A stretch of 64,000 bases of DNA from Oryzias latipes (GCF_002234675.1 NC_019871.2:17936933-18000932), one strand, 5' to 3'. Shown: positions 1-12,755, numbered from the stretch's first letter. Notes: a model not told the origin generated them from the sequence alone. Program-made: numbers and translations.

Positions 1-109
1 CACTTAACATACCTCATACATCAAATTGACCCAGGAACATCATCTCTGTTCCTCACAAATGAACATAACAGGAGGGTTAACAATGTATTTATTTCAATTT
101 ATTTCTAAT

Positions 110-184
110 ATAAGTCGCTGCGGAGTATAAGTCGCACCCAACCTATGAAAAAAAGGGCGACTTGTAGTCCGGAAAATACGGTAA
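110..184. repeat. hAT-like short interspersed element end
   Basis: The phrase ATAAGTCG occurs twice and is followed near the end by a GCGACTT-GTAGTCCGGAAAATACGG stretch, so the segment can fold back on itself. This TAAGTCG / GCGACTTA design is a familiar non-autonomous DNA-transposon end in fish and other vertebrates. The family assignment comes from memory of the motif. Confidence 0.6.
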
Positions 185-199
185 TGTTCTTAGAGGACT

Positions 200-500
200 A
201 ACACACAGGAGTGATTGGTCTTTCTGTGTGTAGGGGGGGCCCAGCGACAGGCACCCTTTTACAAGGGCCCCTGTCTCCTGGTAAACTGCCCATGGGTGCC
301 AAAGACTGGGCGGGGTCTAGCGGAGGCAGCCTGGGAATGACGGGGCTGCAGCCATCCAGCAGTGGTGATTATGTCTCTTGGGTGTTGGGCTCTTCACTCA
401 GGGAGGGGGGGAACCCTGACATCTCTGGCTATGCCATGAGCCGGGGATGACACGGCTCCTGCTTGGCCATCCAGGGGGGGGGGCCTTGGTGTGGGGGCGA
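200..500. repeat. G-rich interspersed repeat, same family as 5180-5350
   Basis: This G-rich stretch shares an ordered set of short words with 5260-5350 (ATGTC.CTTGGGTG, then CAGGGAG, then GAA.CCCT, then TCTGGC). The two are probably diverged copies of one interspersed element. Its open frame encodes only low-complexity peptide and is not called as a gene. The element family was not recognised. Confidence 0.4.
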
Positions 501-573
501 CCAGAGCAGGCCTTTCCTTTTGTTTTCTTCTCTACATCCTATAACAGCATGGTGAGGCACCATAAACACTCAC

Positions 574-1875
574 CTGGACGCGTGCAGTAACGATAAATGC
601 TGGACTGGTGTTTGCAGGATGAGGAATAGAAAAAGAACAAAGGAAACAGAAAAGAGGAGAACGTACTCTCAGCTCCTGCTGCCGCCTCGTCGTCACTGCT
701 GTCGTCCGACAGATCCTGCAGAACCAGAAAGAACGTTTTGGTTTGGGTTCTACCTGCTGATGCTCGTGTCTGCTGCTCTGTGTGGATAGGATCTGTACAA
801 GAAGTGCTGACTATGCAAAATGTTTTTACATACATTACTGGTTAGAGCAGGAATCTCTGATTATTTACAGTTGAATTTCTGATATTAAAGGTTGTTGTAA
901 TGTCTTAGAAATATCTTTCTTGCTTCAGTCTCAAATCTTCCCCACAGCTGAAGACTGCGTTTCTTGACAGTAACTCTGAGAAAGTAGCCCTCTGGTTCAG
1001 TTATGATTGGGGTTTCCTTTAAGTTTCCTACAGATTCTTATGTTTAAAACAGTTCCGTATGACAGCTTGACCTTCTCTGCTTTTTTCTTTGTAAGAAAGA
1101 GCTAAGCTCCTCAGTGAAGGTCTGCTTCTCATCTATAGATTGTTTTTTTTCTTGTTGTTTTCAGTTGTGCTTTTATTTTGAAGCTCATTGTCTTTATGCA
1201 GAAAGACTTAAATCCAGGGCGGAATGACCTGGGTCAAAATCCTACTAACGTGAAAACTCAGAGGACGATTCGTCCACATGAAGACAGAAAGTACGATGTA
1301 CGAACTTTTCACTGACTCGAGCTTTAACTGATCATTAATGCGAGAAAAGATGTCGACTTTAATCAGAAACAGGCACAATGATGCTTCCTGATTCATTAAA
1401 TTACGAGAGAAAAACGAAGATGTGTTTCATTAATGAGCTCATTTTAGAATGTGTTCCTACTGTCCATCACAGAAAGTGTCATATTAATGGTTGATGAATC
1501 AGATCTAAAATAGCCTGATTTGATTCAGAAATCCTGCTGTTCATTTAACAGTGATGCATTTACAATCACTCTTATAACTTATCATATTCACAGCAGTCCT
1601 GTCATACAGACATACATTACAGAATGTAAACCTTCAACAGATCTACCTTAAATTACAGTGGATGTAATAATGCTCCCCTTTACGTTCAGCTCACCTGTAA
1701 ATCCGGGGTGACCTCCTCCTCCTCCTCTGCTTTTGGAAGATCTATAATTTAAAGAAAACAAAAAAAACGTTACGTTACGTTAAAAACGCCAAGACAACAG
1801 GGTTATTATTCCTGCGGGACTTCTCCTTTGCAGAACCGAGCCGAACCGAGCCGTTCTACCTGCAGCATTAGACAT
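574..1875 (-). CDS. Unrecognised acidic protein, N-terminal exons of a gene leaving the window
   Basis: Three short exons join in phase on the minus strand. Exon 1 is 1860-1875 (ATG at 1875, donor GTAGAA). Exon 2 is 1695-1741 (acceptor TATAG, donor GTGAGC). Exon 3 is 667-715 (acceptor TTCTGCAG, donor GTACGT). Together they encode MSNAADLPKAEEEEEVTPDL followed by QDLSDDSSDDEAAAGAE: a Glu run, then a Ser/Asp cluster resembling a casein kinase 2 substrate. A fourth exon ending at 574 before GTGAGT is likely, but its acceptor is ambiguous (604 or 599) and so is its reading frame. The rest would lie beyond base 1. I could not match it to a family. Lengths of 16, 47 and 49 nt give phases 1, 0 and 1. 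Conserved splice signals plus phase agreement make a real gene plausible; the name is unknown. Confidence 0.5.
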
Positions 1876-2381
1876 TGATCAGCTCGAGCAAACTCCAACC
1901 CCGCAGCCCAGCTAAATACAGAATATCTGAGAAAAAGCTGCTGTTTCGAATATTTGTCATTCACTTCCGCTTTGTCCGTCAACAAAAACAGTCCGCGTGG
2001 TCACCGGGAAAGCAGGCTAAAAGTTCCTAGGAGTGATGAGCGTTTCGCAAACGCGCCGACAAATATTTAGATTCCTAAACGAACGTTAATTCTACGTGTG
2101 TTGCAGTTTTAATGTGTGATTAAATAGTCTAAAATCTATAAATAAACAAAAATATTTTACATTATACTTCACCAGCACCACCAGGTATTAGATGTTCAGC
2201 TACCGGTGTCTTTTATCAGTCCACTGCAGGCAGTGAGTGCAGGTTTATTCAGGATTATGGGCTTTGACCAGCTGATATAAGCTTCTGTAGTGAGAAGTGA
2301 ACATACATGCAGACGGTTTACCTTACATCTTTCTAGTAGGAAAATAAATTTAAAAACCAAAGTATTTGAACCTGTATAGTC

Positions 2382-2387
2382 TTTATT
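2382..2387 (-). promoter_or_regulatory. Candidate poly(A) signal for dmac2
   Basis: TTTATT on the plus strand reads AATAAA on the minus strand, about 245 bases past the dmac2 stop codon. It is the first clear AATAAA I found downstream. Confidence 0.35.
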
Positions 2388-2629
2388 TACAGTCATGTTT
2401 ACACTCATACAATAACCTCCAACACACCTTACAGTATATTATAGTTTTTACCAATAGAAGTCATTTTCACAATTTAAACATTACTGTACTTGTATTGAAA
2501 ACAAAGTTCTTTTTTTTTTTTACAAATTGTATTTAGAGTCAACATCTTCACTTTTTCAGCTGCTTTCATTGAAACCAATGAAAAGTCCGTTTCATGTCCA
2601 CAACCAGCTGATGAAACCTTCCGGCTCTT

Positions 2630-4328
2630 TCAGCTCTCCATGCGCTCCCCCTCTGCCTGCCTCACGCTGTGGTCGTAGCCCTCAGCGATGATCTGACACT
2701 GAGGTAACATCTCTTCCAACAGGATAATCACCAAACCGGGACATGAAACCCTCGGGAGAGATGATACGTAAAGCAGCTTCAGCCTCCTTCAACAGAAACA
2801 AAAGAAACAGCCTCCTAGAGGATTGCTTTTGCGTTCACTGAACTACGACAGACATTCTGGTTGATTACTTGAGATTTCGGAGGGCAGCCAGGCCTCCTGT
2901 GGTGATGCGTGGACAGTCAGAGATGTCCAACTCCTCCAAAGAATCCTGGAAGACGTGGAGTCTCGCCAGGAACCAATCATCTATCTCAGGACAGCCTCTT
3001 AACCTCAGAGTCCGCAACTGTTTCTGCGTCTCTGAGCGGAGACATACATCAACTTATGACTTTCACACAAACATTTTAATTCAAAGCTGCGTGATAAAGT
3101 ATAAACAGTTTTGATAAAGTAACTTGACATGTGGAAGGTTAGGAAATGGAAGCAGAGCTAGACTTCATACCCAAGTTTCTTAGTCCAGTGTAGTTGATAA
3201 GAGTCTGGCTCATGTCGACTTCCTCTAGAGGAGTGTTTTTGAACTTTAGGAAATCCCAGCTGAACTTTCCCCTTCTGTCTGCATGGAACCACTCGGACTG
3301 GCCAACAAACCTGAGGTCAGATGAAACCCAGATCCCATCAGCTTTACATCACAGCAGGACGAGGACCAGACCAAACCAAGAGCTTCACATAAACCCTGTA
3401 GACAAACCACAACAGACTGCACTGCGTTCAATAACCATTTAGGAAGAGTCCAATACTGGAAAAGGAAAAAGGAAAAAGGAAGAGAATCTCACCGAACTCC
3501 TCCCCCAAGCTTTAAGATATAGTACGCTGCTGCTATGTCTGTCCCATAAAACTTTTCAGTGTAGCCATAATACCTGCAATAAAATACAAGTAGAAACAAG
3601 ACTGTTTCAGGAGTTTAAATCATTATGACAAATAAATGAAAACATCAAGACTTAATGTTTCTGGAAAGAAAAGAAAAACTTTAATGTCTGAAAAAACACA
3701 TTTTTGCTTTCACTGTAAAGTCAGAGCTGTAAATGTGTCTTAGACTGCATGCTCTACTTACGCATTCGTTTTCTGGAGCTGGTTTCTTTTAAAATGATGC
3801 TTCCAGCTGACAAGCATTTCTACGTCATAAAATCTCTGCGTGAGGAAAAGAAGAAGCCTCGATACAAGAGGAGGACGAGATGCTGAGCTGGACATCCACT
3901 GTCGCCTAGCAACAAGAAGAGCTGAGCGCTGGCAGCATCTGTGGAGAACCTGAGCAGAGGAACCAGAAGAACGGAAGGAGGGAAGAAGGAATGGTGAGAC
4001 ACCAAACTTCAGTCCAGAACAGAGGGATGGAAACAAAAGACGTTTGACTACAACATAACTTTATCTGTTGAATACACTAAGAAACTAACACCATAAATCA
4101 AACAAAACTTCACGAGATAGACAAGTTCTGACAGAAGTGAAACAGGAAAAATGCATTTCTCCCGAAAAATGACTAATGTGTGAATGAAACAGTAGAAACC
4201 AAACAAACACGTGCGTTAAGAATGCAGTTTAATCTAAAGACATGCGCACTAAACCAGTAGATTAAAACACGAAGCGCTGTAGTTTAACACCGAATTCAAG
4301 GATAACTTACGACCATGGAGGCAGACAT
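2630..4328 (-). CDS. dmac2: DMAC2 (ATP5SL), complex I distal membrane-arm assembly factor
   Basis: Six coding exons on the minus strand: 4311-4328, 3762-3949, 3493-3573, 3171-3310, 2869-3031 and 2630-2786. All have GT/AG borders and consistent phase; the total is 747 nt, or 248 residues, against about 257 in human DMAC2. The N-terminus (MSASMVVLHRCCQRSALLVA) is Arg-rich and lacks acidic residues, as expected of a mitochondrial presequence. RFYDVE near residue 50 matches the FYDVEAL segment of the human protein. A leucine-rich-repeat-like C-terminal half follows (GCPEIDDWFL, LEELDISDCPRIT, LRNLKRLKLL) and then LLEEMLPQC, which parallels VEEMLPNC. Known role: assembly of the distal membrane arm of respiratory complex I in mitochondria; it is related to ATP synthase factor B (DMAC2L). 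Start choice: the first ATG, followed immediately by an intron. Recognition is from memory of the human protein. Confidence 0.9.
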
Positions 4329-4931
4329 GACTGCGCTGATCTACAGGAAGCCGCAAGGGACAAATCTAACGGTTCTGCATTTTCAGGTCCGCAGTTTTTA
4401 AATTGGCCAGAGGTCGACGCCATCTCCTCATTTTTGAACTGACAGACAGGAGGCACCGAAAGTCAAAGTCAAACATACTTTTACTTCATAAAATAAGACT
4501 ATAAAATTTTGTGACTTTTCAGATCATTTTTATTTAAACACAATTATTCTCCTGTTTACAAACATATTGGAATATCCATTACTAAAAACAGGAAATCTAA
4601 AATTTGAGGAAAATTAACTGCACAATAAAGTAACTATAAGTGCACAGTAAAACATTCCATTTAAAGTGGATTCGGGGATTAATAGTCTGGAAAGATATTC
4701 CAGAAGAGATGGTCTCAAGAAAAAATATATAATCAATCTATTTTGATTTTCCAGCAGTTTTTAATGAAACAAAATGTTATTAATATTTTTCTGCTGAATC
4801 TTGATCTTTGCAATTTTTACCAGAATTTAAGGGGGAAAGGGGACAAATTAAATTTATATTTTTTAGCTTCTTAACATATTTATTAGGTACAAATAAATTA
4901 ATAGATTTTTCTGCAATTAAACATCTCAGGG

Positions 4932-4985
4932 GGTCTAGATAGATATTCTTTATTGATCCCACATTGGGTAAATTCTAGTAGAAAT
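4932..4985 (-). repeat. LINE 3' tail, TTTATTGATCCC type, antisense
   Basis: TTTATTGATCCCACATTGGG with flanking GATAGAT is a common teleost LINE 3' end read backwards. It lies directly beside the GC-rich repeat that follows. Confidence 0.5.
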
Positions 4986-5480
4986 TCATTCTACTTGGCA
5001 GTGGTTACCCCATGGTTGCCACATAGATCCGGGACCCTCCCCTCTCGGTTTTAATTGCACCATAGACATGTAGGACCCTTGGTAGGCGGGTGCTTGGACA
5101 TCAATTTTAACTGCACCCTTTAGTACACACTTTACCCCAAAACAGTAACAGTAACACACCCCCACACATTCATGCACACAAACACATTCAAGGAAGGTGG
5201 GACCTCTGATCTTCTGTCCCCTACCCCATCCCTGGCAGAGGGAACCAGGCCCTTGGCAACGGTGGCCATGTCCCTTGGGTGCTGGCTTCCTGGGCCCGGC
5301 GGCCCTCTCTCCACGCAGGGAGAGGAATCCCTCAGTATTCTGGCAAGACCATGAATCAGCGATTACATCACATGTAAGCCTGGGGGTGTCCATGTCCCTG
5401 TGGTGCAGGTTCTGGTCCTTGCCTAGGGTGAGCCTGGTTGGGCCATGTTTACTATACTCACACTTACTCTTGTGTTGTTG
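4986..5480. repeat. GC-rich interspersed repeat, second copy of the 200-500 family
   Basis: GC-rich block in AT-rich surroundings. Ordered short matches to 360-430 (CTTGGGTG, CAGGGAG, CCCT, TCTGGC) suggest a shared transposable element. It contains overlapping ORFs on both strands (longest about 194 codons on the minus strand) with proline/glycine-rich composition and no recognised domain, so these are treated as chance reading frames. Confidence 0.45.
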
Positions 5481-7765
5481 CTTTGCAGATGAGTCTGTTT
5501 CCCTCAGCCTGATCACAGGAAGCTCCTCAGCTCCAAACAACATTCGCTTTCGTGCAGGCATGAAATACAATCCAGACTAACACACTCATAAGAGTTATAA
5601 TTCTCTTCAATGCACAAAGCCAAACTAAACACAAATCTTTGGATGTTATAAAAGTCTAATTCAAGCCTTTCATTAAGTTCAGAAGGAGTTTTTGCTGCTT
5701 CCAGGTTAAACAAAGAGCGGACTGTTCTGCAAAAGTTCTGTTCTGAGTTGAGTGAGTTTGTTCTTGTGTCCTGAGGACAGCCTCACACTGATCCTTTAAT
5801 TCTTATGAGATGATGAGCTTCACCACTCCATTAGTCACAAAGTGCTGCTCTCATTATCGATGCTGCAAGATTTAACGCAGTTCGTTTTTCTTGGTGGAAA
5901 GAAACGTGCACGTGTGCAAAGGAACCACATTAGCCTTTTATTATCAATATTTCGGATCCTCTAGAAGTGTGTGACAAATGTGGCGACTCTGCTGTGTAGT
6001 TTGAGATATTCTAGGCGTTTTTAGCTTTAACCAAATAATCAGTTATCGCTTGAACATTTTAAATGCATTTTAAAAAAAGATTACACAGTAATAAAGCTTT
6101 TCTTTCTGAAACTGGAGTCAAGACTGAAGGTTTTGAAGGAGGCACAGCAGATAAACACACGTGGACAGAAACTTAATTTAATTTGATAAATGAACCCGAA
6201 TATGTCAAATATTGAACCAAACAAAAACCTGTAATGTGCAAAGACAAAAGGAGAAGACAAGAAGGACAACAGAAATGTAGCTTTAAGTCTTGATGAAGAA
6301 GTAATGGAACCAGAGCTACAGTGTTAAACCAAACATGGCTTTACCTAAAAAGTTGAAAAATAAGTAAACTCAACTAAAAATGTACAAATTCTGATAGTTT
6401 CATTGTTTGTACTTGGTGAGCCTTGGGGGAAAACAGCTTTTTCACTTTTTTCTTTTTGTCATCTCCAATTAACCTGGATTTGATAAAGTAATTTCTCCAA
6501 TTAAAGTCCATCTCTGTTCAGGTCAGATACTTAGGGTCACACAGACAGAGGACAAGTTTTTCATACACAAAGTTAATGTAGTGTGACTCACAGGAACACA
6601 CAAAAGCACTGACAACACCAGTCAAAACAAGTATTAGTACAAAAGTAGAATAAAGTTCCTAAACATGAAGATTTGGCACAACATATAGGAAGTAAAGGTT
6701 TAAAGTTTGGTCTGAAATGTCAAAGGAAAAACTTGGATTGAGCATTGTGCTGCGGACTGACTGAGGTGCTGACTTCCAACAGCCCTTATTTTAGTAACCA
6801 GACTGAAGTTTGAACTTTATGAAAGGATTTTCACTTACAGTAAGTGTTATATAAATGATTGTGGGTTCATTAAATAAAAACATAAAAGAGATCCACTAAT
6901 TCTACTTTTCTAAGGCCCCAAAATAGTCACAGTTGTCTATGTACAGTCAGTAAACAGACCACAGCGGCAAAGAAGCAGAAAAAAATCTTCTATACAGTGG
7001 TTTCCAGCATTCAGGCATTTTTTGTCAGCACGATTAAGTACCATGGTGATGAACCGCGAAATACAGAAACATTATCCTGCTTGGAGATGGCTCTCAGAAT
7101 AGCACATCTGCTAAAAATAGCATGAAGGGAGGGGAGCGTGCAATTGGATAAAGGATGCTCCAACAGAAAAATGCCAATAAGTGTGAAATCTGTAAAGTGG
7201 GTGTTTTGACACCATGAGCACTAGAGTGTGTGTGAACCGTATGAGTCCTCGTCTTTCTTCCTTTAGTCGCTGACATGAAGACATTCTATAGTCTGGAAAG
7301 TACTTCTCTCTTGAGTGCAGAAATTTGCAGAGTCGAGTACAAAAATGAAGCAACTTATGACTAAATTTTCCTTTAAAAACTCCTCCTATAAAACCAAAAT
7401 ACGACTTTTGAAATGCAAACTCTAGAAACATGCTCACGAAAAACCCCAGATGCTCAGATTTGTGACTTCTACATGTTTACCGATCAGCCAAACAAAGATG
7501 TTTAACTCGCATCACTCTTTCCCATTGACGTAAATCACAACATGAATTGGTATGTTTCATCAATAAACTAGTTAATAATTAGATTTTAGCAATGTTCTAA
7601 CTCACTCAAATAAATACTAGTATAGGATGTTAATGTATGGATAAAGACACATGAAAGAAAACCTCACATTCCTAGTAATTATATTTGTATTATTTAAATG
7701 TGTTATTTGTCTTCTGTTCTGGTGTATTTTAGGAATTTGGTGATTTCAGTCTCTGTGAGGCGCAT

Positions 7766-8042
7766 TTGGTTTCAGCCTTGATTGCTGATGTGGTTTCTAA
7801 TTTAATATCTGTATTAATTTCTGATTGGGTTTCTGTTTATGTGCCTGGTTTGATTTCTGATTTGATTTCTGATTTGATTTCTTCAGCGATTTCTGATTTG
7901 GTTTCTCCTGTGGTCTCTGATTTGATTTCTAAATTGGTCTCTGATCTGGGTTCTGCTTTGGTTTCTGATTTGGTTTCTGGTTTTATTTGTAATTTGATTT
8001 CTGCTTTGGTTTCTGGTTTGGTTTCTGATTTGATTTCTTATT
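7766..8042 (+). repeat. Degenerate 12-15 bp minisatellite, consensus GATTTGRTTTCT
   Basis: About twenty imperfect copies of GATTTG(A/G)TTTCT, with variants such as GCTTTGGTTTCT and GGTCTCTGATTT. Units are multiples of three, so one plus-strand frame stays open and reads a Ser-Asp-Leu-(Ile/Val) repeat for 97 codons. That frame lacks promoter or splice support and is best explained by the repeat. Confidence 0.85.
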
Positions 8043-8327
8043 CAACAACACTGCAGTGACAAACAGCAGCTACTGTAAGGAAAGCCACGCCTCTACTCAT
8101 ACCAGCAAGACGCTTTGGTCTTGTTTTTTTAAACTGTCTTGTAAATTTGTGTTCATTTAACAACTGCACTGCAAAACTGTTGTAAAGTCAGCACAGATTT
8201 GGTTGCTGCTCATCTTTGTAGCTGTTTTCTTTTTCTCAGTTGGCTTACCAGTAATTTCCGGGGGGAAATGTTGCGACAATTGAATGCTGTTATGTAATAA
8301 ACAATCTTTGAGGAAATATTTTTTAGA

Positions 8328-8484
8328 CATTAATATTCCTGCAGAGGATCAGACATGTGTTACCCATGGTGTCAGAATTGTACAATTAGGAACTCAAACC
8401 ATTGCGGAAAAATATCAACTGATTGAATCTGTGTTTGACAAAAAAGACAATTTTTTACTAAAAAGTGAAAGTGAAGAAGAGTGA
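8328..8484 (+). other. Orphan exon-like ORF, possible 3' terminal exon or gene relic
   Basis: A good acceptor (ATATTTTTTAG, ending at 8327) precedes an open frame of about 50 codons. It encodes NIPAEDQTCVTHGVRIVQLG, then QTIAEKYQLIESVFDKKDN, and ends in FLLKSESEEE and a TGA. About 95 bases later AATAAA occurs at 8579. The peptide has normal, non-repetitive composition with an acidic C-terminus, unlike the chance ORFs around it. I do not recognise the family and found no upstream exon; the repeat array at 7766-8042 lies just before it. It could be the last exon of a small gene, a decayed duplicate, or chance. Confidence 0.3.
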
Positions 8485-9944
8485 CTCCGGCAACCAGGAC
8501 AGTTTTTTTACAGTCAGCCACGATTGTGCGGTTAATCTTTATTGTTAGTCGTAAATCAGACTTTGTTAAATGTCTGCAATAAAACACATAGGGTCACATG
8601 TCAATGAGAATGTAGTTCAGTTTATTCTTGTTTCCTCCGTGCTGTCATCATCAGATTTGTCTGTTTCTCAGAGTCAGAAACCAAAACCCTTAACACTCTT
8701 GTAATCCTGCGAATCTACCGGTATGGAACATAACCTCCTCGCTATTTTTCTCCTAACACATTTCTGTCGCCTCATTGCAACACAGACGCTACACCAGGAG
8801 TCCCATTACACTGAAGGCAGTTTGTCAGCAGCACCGGCTGCAGTGGATTAATAATACAAATAGAATAAATGGCTTTTTCCTGCACAGCATCAGGAGCTAA
8901 TGATGCACAGTATAACCTCTGCTGACAAATCTTCTTCTTGACTTGGCACGTTTGAATTGAATTCTTTCAACCATGAAACATTTGGAAATAACTGTGGACT
9001 CCCTCCAGAACCTGCTCTACAAGCTGCTGCTGGTCTATGTTTTGCTGTAACAAAACAAAATCGTTATTTTGTCATGTGATGTTGTGATCATTTTATGAGT
9101 TTCAGATTTTGCACCTGTTTCTTCAGTTCTCCTTTTTAAACATCAGTGTTTATTGCAGGACTTCCATAGAAAATCCAGTTTACTGTTATAGACATGTTGG
9201 TATTTTCACCAACATTCCTTCCTGCACTTTCCACGATATTCTGTCTTAAAGAAATAAAAAACACTGATTTTATTTAGTGGTTGATGCCATTTCAGACACA
9301 TAAATCTGTTCGACTGCCAAACCTTGACGTGTGCATCACATCTCCCAGTAAATAAAATAAAAAAGCTTATGATCACTTTCAGACACCTGGGGTAGTATGT
9401 CACCAAACATGACAGTAATCAAATCAGTCCCCAAGTGTAGTTGTCCAAATATTTGCAAATATAACATTTTTACCACAAAATGGAAGAGGAAATTAAAGAA
9501 AATAAAGCGTAGAACCCATAAATTCTAACCATGGCTAAAAACAAAAAACAAAAACTGATATACTGTCTGCACAAACTTAATTCAAAGCTCTTGATACATT
9601 TTGTTCAAACAAAAACTTTTACATGCTTCTGCTTGGTTTCAGTCCAACTCTAGCACAGTCCAAAGTCACTGTTTTTCACCTAAAAGTAAGCTCAGACAAT
9701 TACTCGGCAGTTGCAGTCCAGTAAGATGGAGCCCTTAGGATCAGTTTGAAAGGTAGGGAATTTCCTCAACTTTATCTGCTTTGGTTTCCTTTGTACTCTG
9801 ACTGGACCGTACCAGCTATAAACTGTCCCGGTTAACCAGCAGGTCATTTTTGGAGAGTACTGCCCACAAAAGGAACAGTTTGGAAATTTAAAGAGTTTGA
9901 GGAGTAAACTAAATGGGCTCCTCCTCTGACTGTCATTTATGCAT

Positions 9945-10260
9945 CTATTCAATTCAATTCAATTTTATTTGTATAGCCCAAAATCACAACAACAGTCGTC
10001 TCTATGGGCTTTTAAGTAAAACATGAACTTAAAAGGATCACGAATACAAAGAGTTCAATAGGAAAATACTAAAATGAACTAACAAACTGACTAAGCTATA
10101 TTGGCATCCCTGCCCTTAGACCCCCCTTCGCGGTAAGGAAAAACTCCCAAAAAAAACGGATTCCGGAAAAAACGAAGAAACCTCAGGGGTGCCCACATGA
10201 AGGAGGGATCCTCCCCCAGGACGGACAGGCGATTTACCAGAACTCTTAGAGAAGAATTAA
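9945..10260 (-). repeat. Teleost LINE/SINE 3' region, antisense, with ATTCA tail
   Basis: Begins with (ATTCA)n and TTTTATTTGTATAGCCCAAA, then ACAACAACAGTCGTC and later GGTAAGGAAAAACTCCC. This arrangement is a very common interspersed repeat in percomorph fish. The tail repeat sits at the low-coordinate end, so the element points to the minus strand. A sense copy of its extreme end is at 15385-15433. Confidence 0.7.
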
Positions 10261-12667
10261 CTTATCTAAATCTACAACTACATATATAAAGTCCAGCAGA
10301 CAAGCTTCATCCAGCCGTGGTTGTGGGGACAGTCAGGGGCGCGAGTTGAGCCGGAGACAGGAACCACAGCCAGGTGTAGGAGAAGAAGCAGAGACGAGGT
10401 ACTCGGTCAGGTACAGAGCAGAGACGAGCCAGAGGCAGGATCCACAGCCAGGTGTAGGAGCGGGAGCAAAGGCGAGGTAGACGGTCAGCAACTGGATCAC
10501 GGATGAGCCAACTGGAGTCTGGAAGCACTCCCACTCCCCAGGAGGGGAGAGGAAAAGAGGGACAATACATGAATCGCACTGTACCAAACAGAGGCATGGA
10601 GAACTAAATGATAAATGATAAATTATGATCTACATCTCCTCACTGCATAACAGCAACTTCTATATGATTTGGTCTTCCTAAGGTTCAGCCTCTGTCCTGA
10701 TTCTCTCCATTTCCTTGGTTTGGTTTATGGTTTAATTACATTCACACTGCGGGAACTGCTCCAAAGCTCCTCTGGAGCCGAAGATGAGCATCTACAATGA
10801 AAAGCTGAAAGTGTTCCTCCATGCTCCTGGATGCTCCGGCATGGTCCAGCATGGTCCTGGATGCTCCGGCATGGTCCTACGTGTTCCTGCATCCCCTCAT
10901 CACTGGTCAGATTAGGATCAGGTGATAAGCTGATTAAATAGATGTCGGCCTCCTGTCACAGACGGACTCGCAGCGGGAGGTCCAGTGAAGCAGAGCCAAG
11001 CCCGTTTTCAAAAAGCTGATTGATTCTGCTGCTGAGCTGAGTTGAGCCAAAGATATGACCAAAGATTTTTTTAATTTTGCTGTCAGGTTCCCCAAAAGCA
11101 GTTTTCCCTAGAAAATGAAGTGGACACATCTGTATGAGCTAATTCACTGAAAATTCATTGTATTTGGGACATTTTCCTAACGTTAGCGGTGTAACAATAA
11201 TGGCAGGCAATATTGAAGCGGTTTGGAGACAGACACCAGCACGGACGAGGAAAACAAAGACGTACATGCATCTATTTTTCTGCACTGGATGCTTCAGAAT
11301 GGAGAAGAGCAGGGAACTTGTGGCCCACCAAACAGCATCTATGTGACTCCTAGCTTTTTCCAAAATCATTTTTTTCCAATTCACAACAATTTGGATAAAG
11401 GAAAACTCAGAATTGCAATTTCGATCTTAGTTTTCTTTATATATGTCCTCTATCATCAGAAAAGGGCCACAAGAACATGTTAAAAACACCAAAAGGATCA
11501 TTTTCGTCGGAGTGGGTCTTTAAGAAAAAAAAGAAGAACATGAACAGAAAAACAAATTGCGCAGGAAATCTAAAGAAAAACCTCATAAACTGAATCCAAG
11601 GCACATATTCTCACCCTAATTTGCATATTGTGTGTCTCTAAATGATCAACAGTAGTTTGAATTCGTTGAGATACAACATTATAAATAACACACAACAGGG
11701 GAGAGCATTGCTATTACCTTTCTTTATATCTTTCAGGTCTTTCATGATGTCACATCAACAAAAAAGTGTTTCCTGATACTTTGATTGTAATATCATTGGA
11801 CTCCATAATAGAATATGGGGTTTTCATGAGAAATGATTTTTGCTCCCATATTTAAATGCAGTCCTTCCCTTCCTCTCGTGTCTGCACGGGTTCATCCTTT
11901 CTTCCTGTGTTCTTACATGAAGGCGCTGTCTCCTTTATCATGTTGAAGCAGCAAACTAATGAGGTTGAAAACTAATGAAGGATTTGTCATCATGACCAGT
12001 AGCCAGCAGAGGCACAGAGCATGGATGGAACCATTTGTCATAATTTCAAGTATTTCTGCTACTCCTCTTTCATTACTTTCTCCTAATTGACTTTGTTCTC
12101 TTCTGTGACTTTACTTCCTAGGTATTTTTCCTCACTATGTATTTTTGCTTTTTTATTTTAATGAAACCAGCATGAAAAAGTGGGATTTTGATCTAATGAT
12201 AAAAAAAATGAAAACTTAATTCCAGTTGCTCGTCAAAGCATCTAAAATTAGACAAAAGGCCTGAGAGGAAGAAGCTGTCCCTTCTTGCAGAGAACACTTG
12301 TTCAGTCATAACTGAACTGCTGCTCCTCACAATTATACTAAGAAACCTGAGTCTTAACTAGTGATAAACAGGAAACTTTTCTAAAAACCTCATTTTTGGG
12401 ACTGTGCGCTTAGGAAGAAATAATAAAACTGAAAATAAAAGCTTTGTCTTCTTAAGAGCTGCAGCTGAATACACTTCAGAAAGTGATAAAAATATTCTTC
12501 AGTTCCAGATCCAGTTGCATCCTAACTGGTTTGCTTTACTGATCTTAACATATTTGATTCAGTGATAAAAGGTTTGTAGCTGGGAGGCTCTGACTCAGAG
12601 TCAGATTTACAAACATACAAATCCAATGCATTTACCAACTACTGATTGTGTGTCAGACCTGTCTAGT

Positions 12668-12755
12668 GTTACCCGCCTTCACCCAACAGGGACAGTGACA
12701 GGTTCTGGCGACCTCGAAAGGGGCATAGCGTGTTAGGAAAATGGATGGATTGTGT
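12668..12755 (+). repeat. Short interspersed repeat, GACAGGTTCTGGCGACC type
   Basis: ACCCGCCTTCACCCAACAGG, GACAGGTTCTGGCGACC and ATGGATGGATT follow in order. This is the 'three-box' layout of a common fish repeat. A relative in reverse orientation lies at 16463-16520. Confidence 0.5.

Noticed and set aside
4986-5580. 194-codon minus and 127-codon plus ORFs
   Set aside because: They lie in a GC-rich interspersed repeat shared with 200-500; the overlapping frames on both strands are composition effects.
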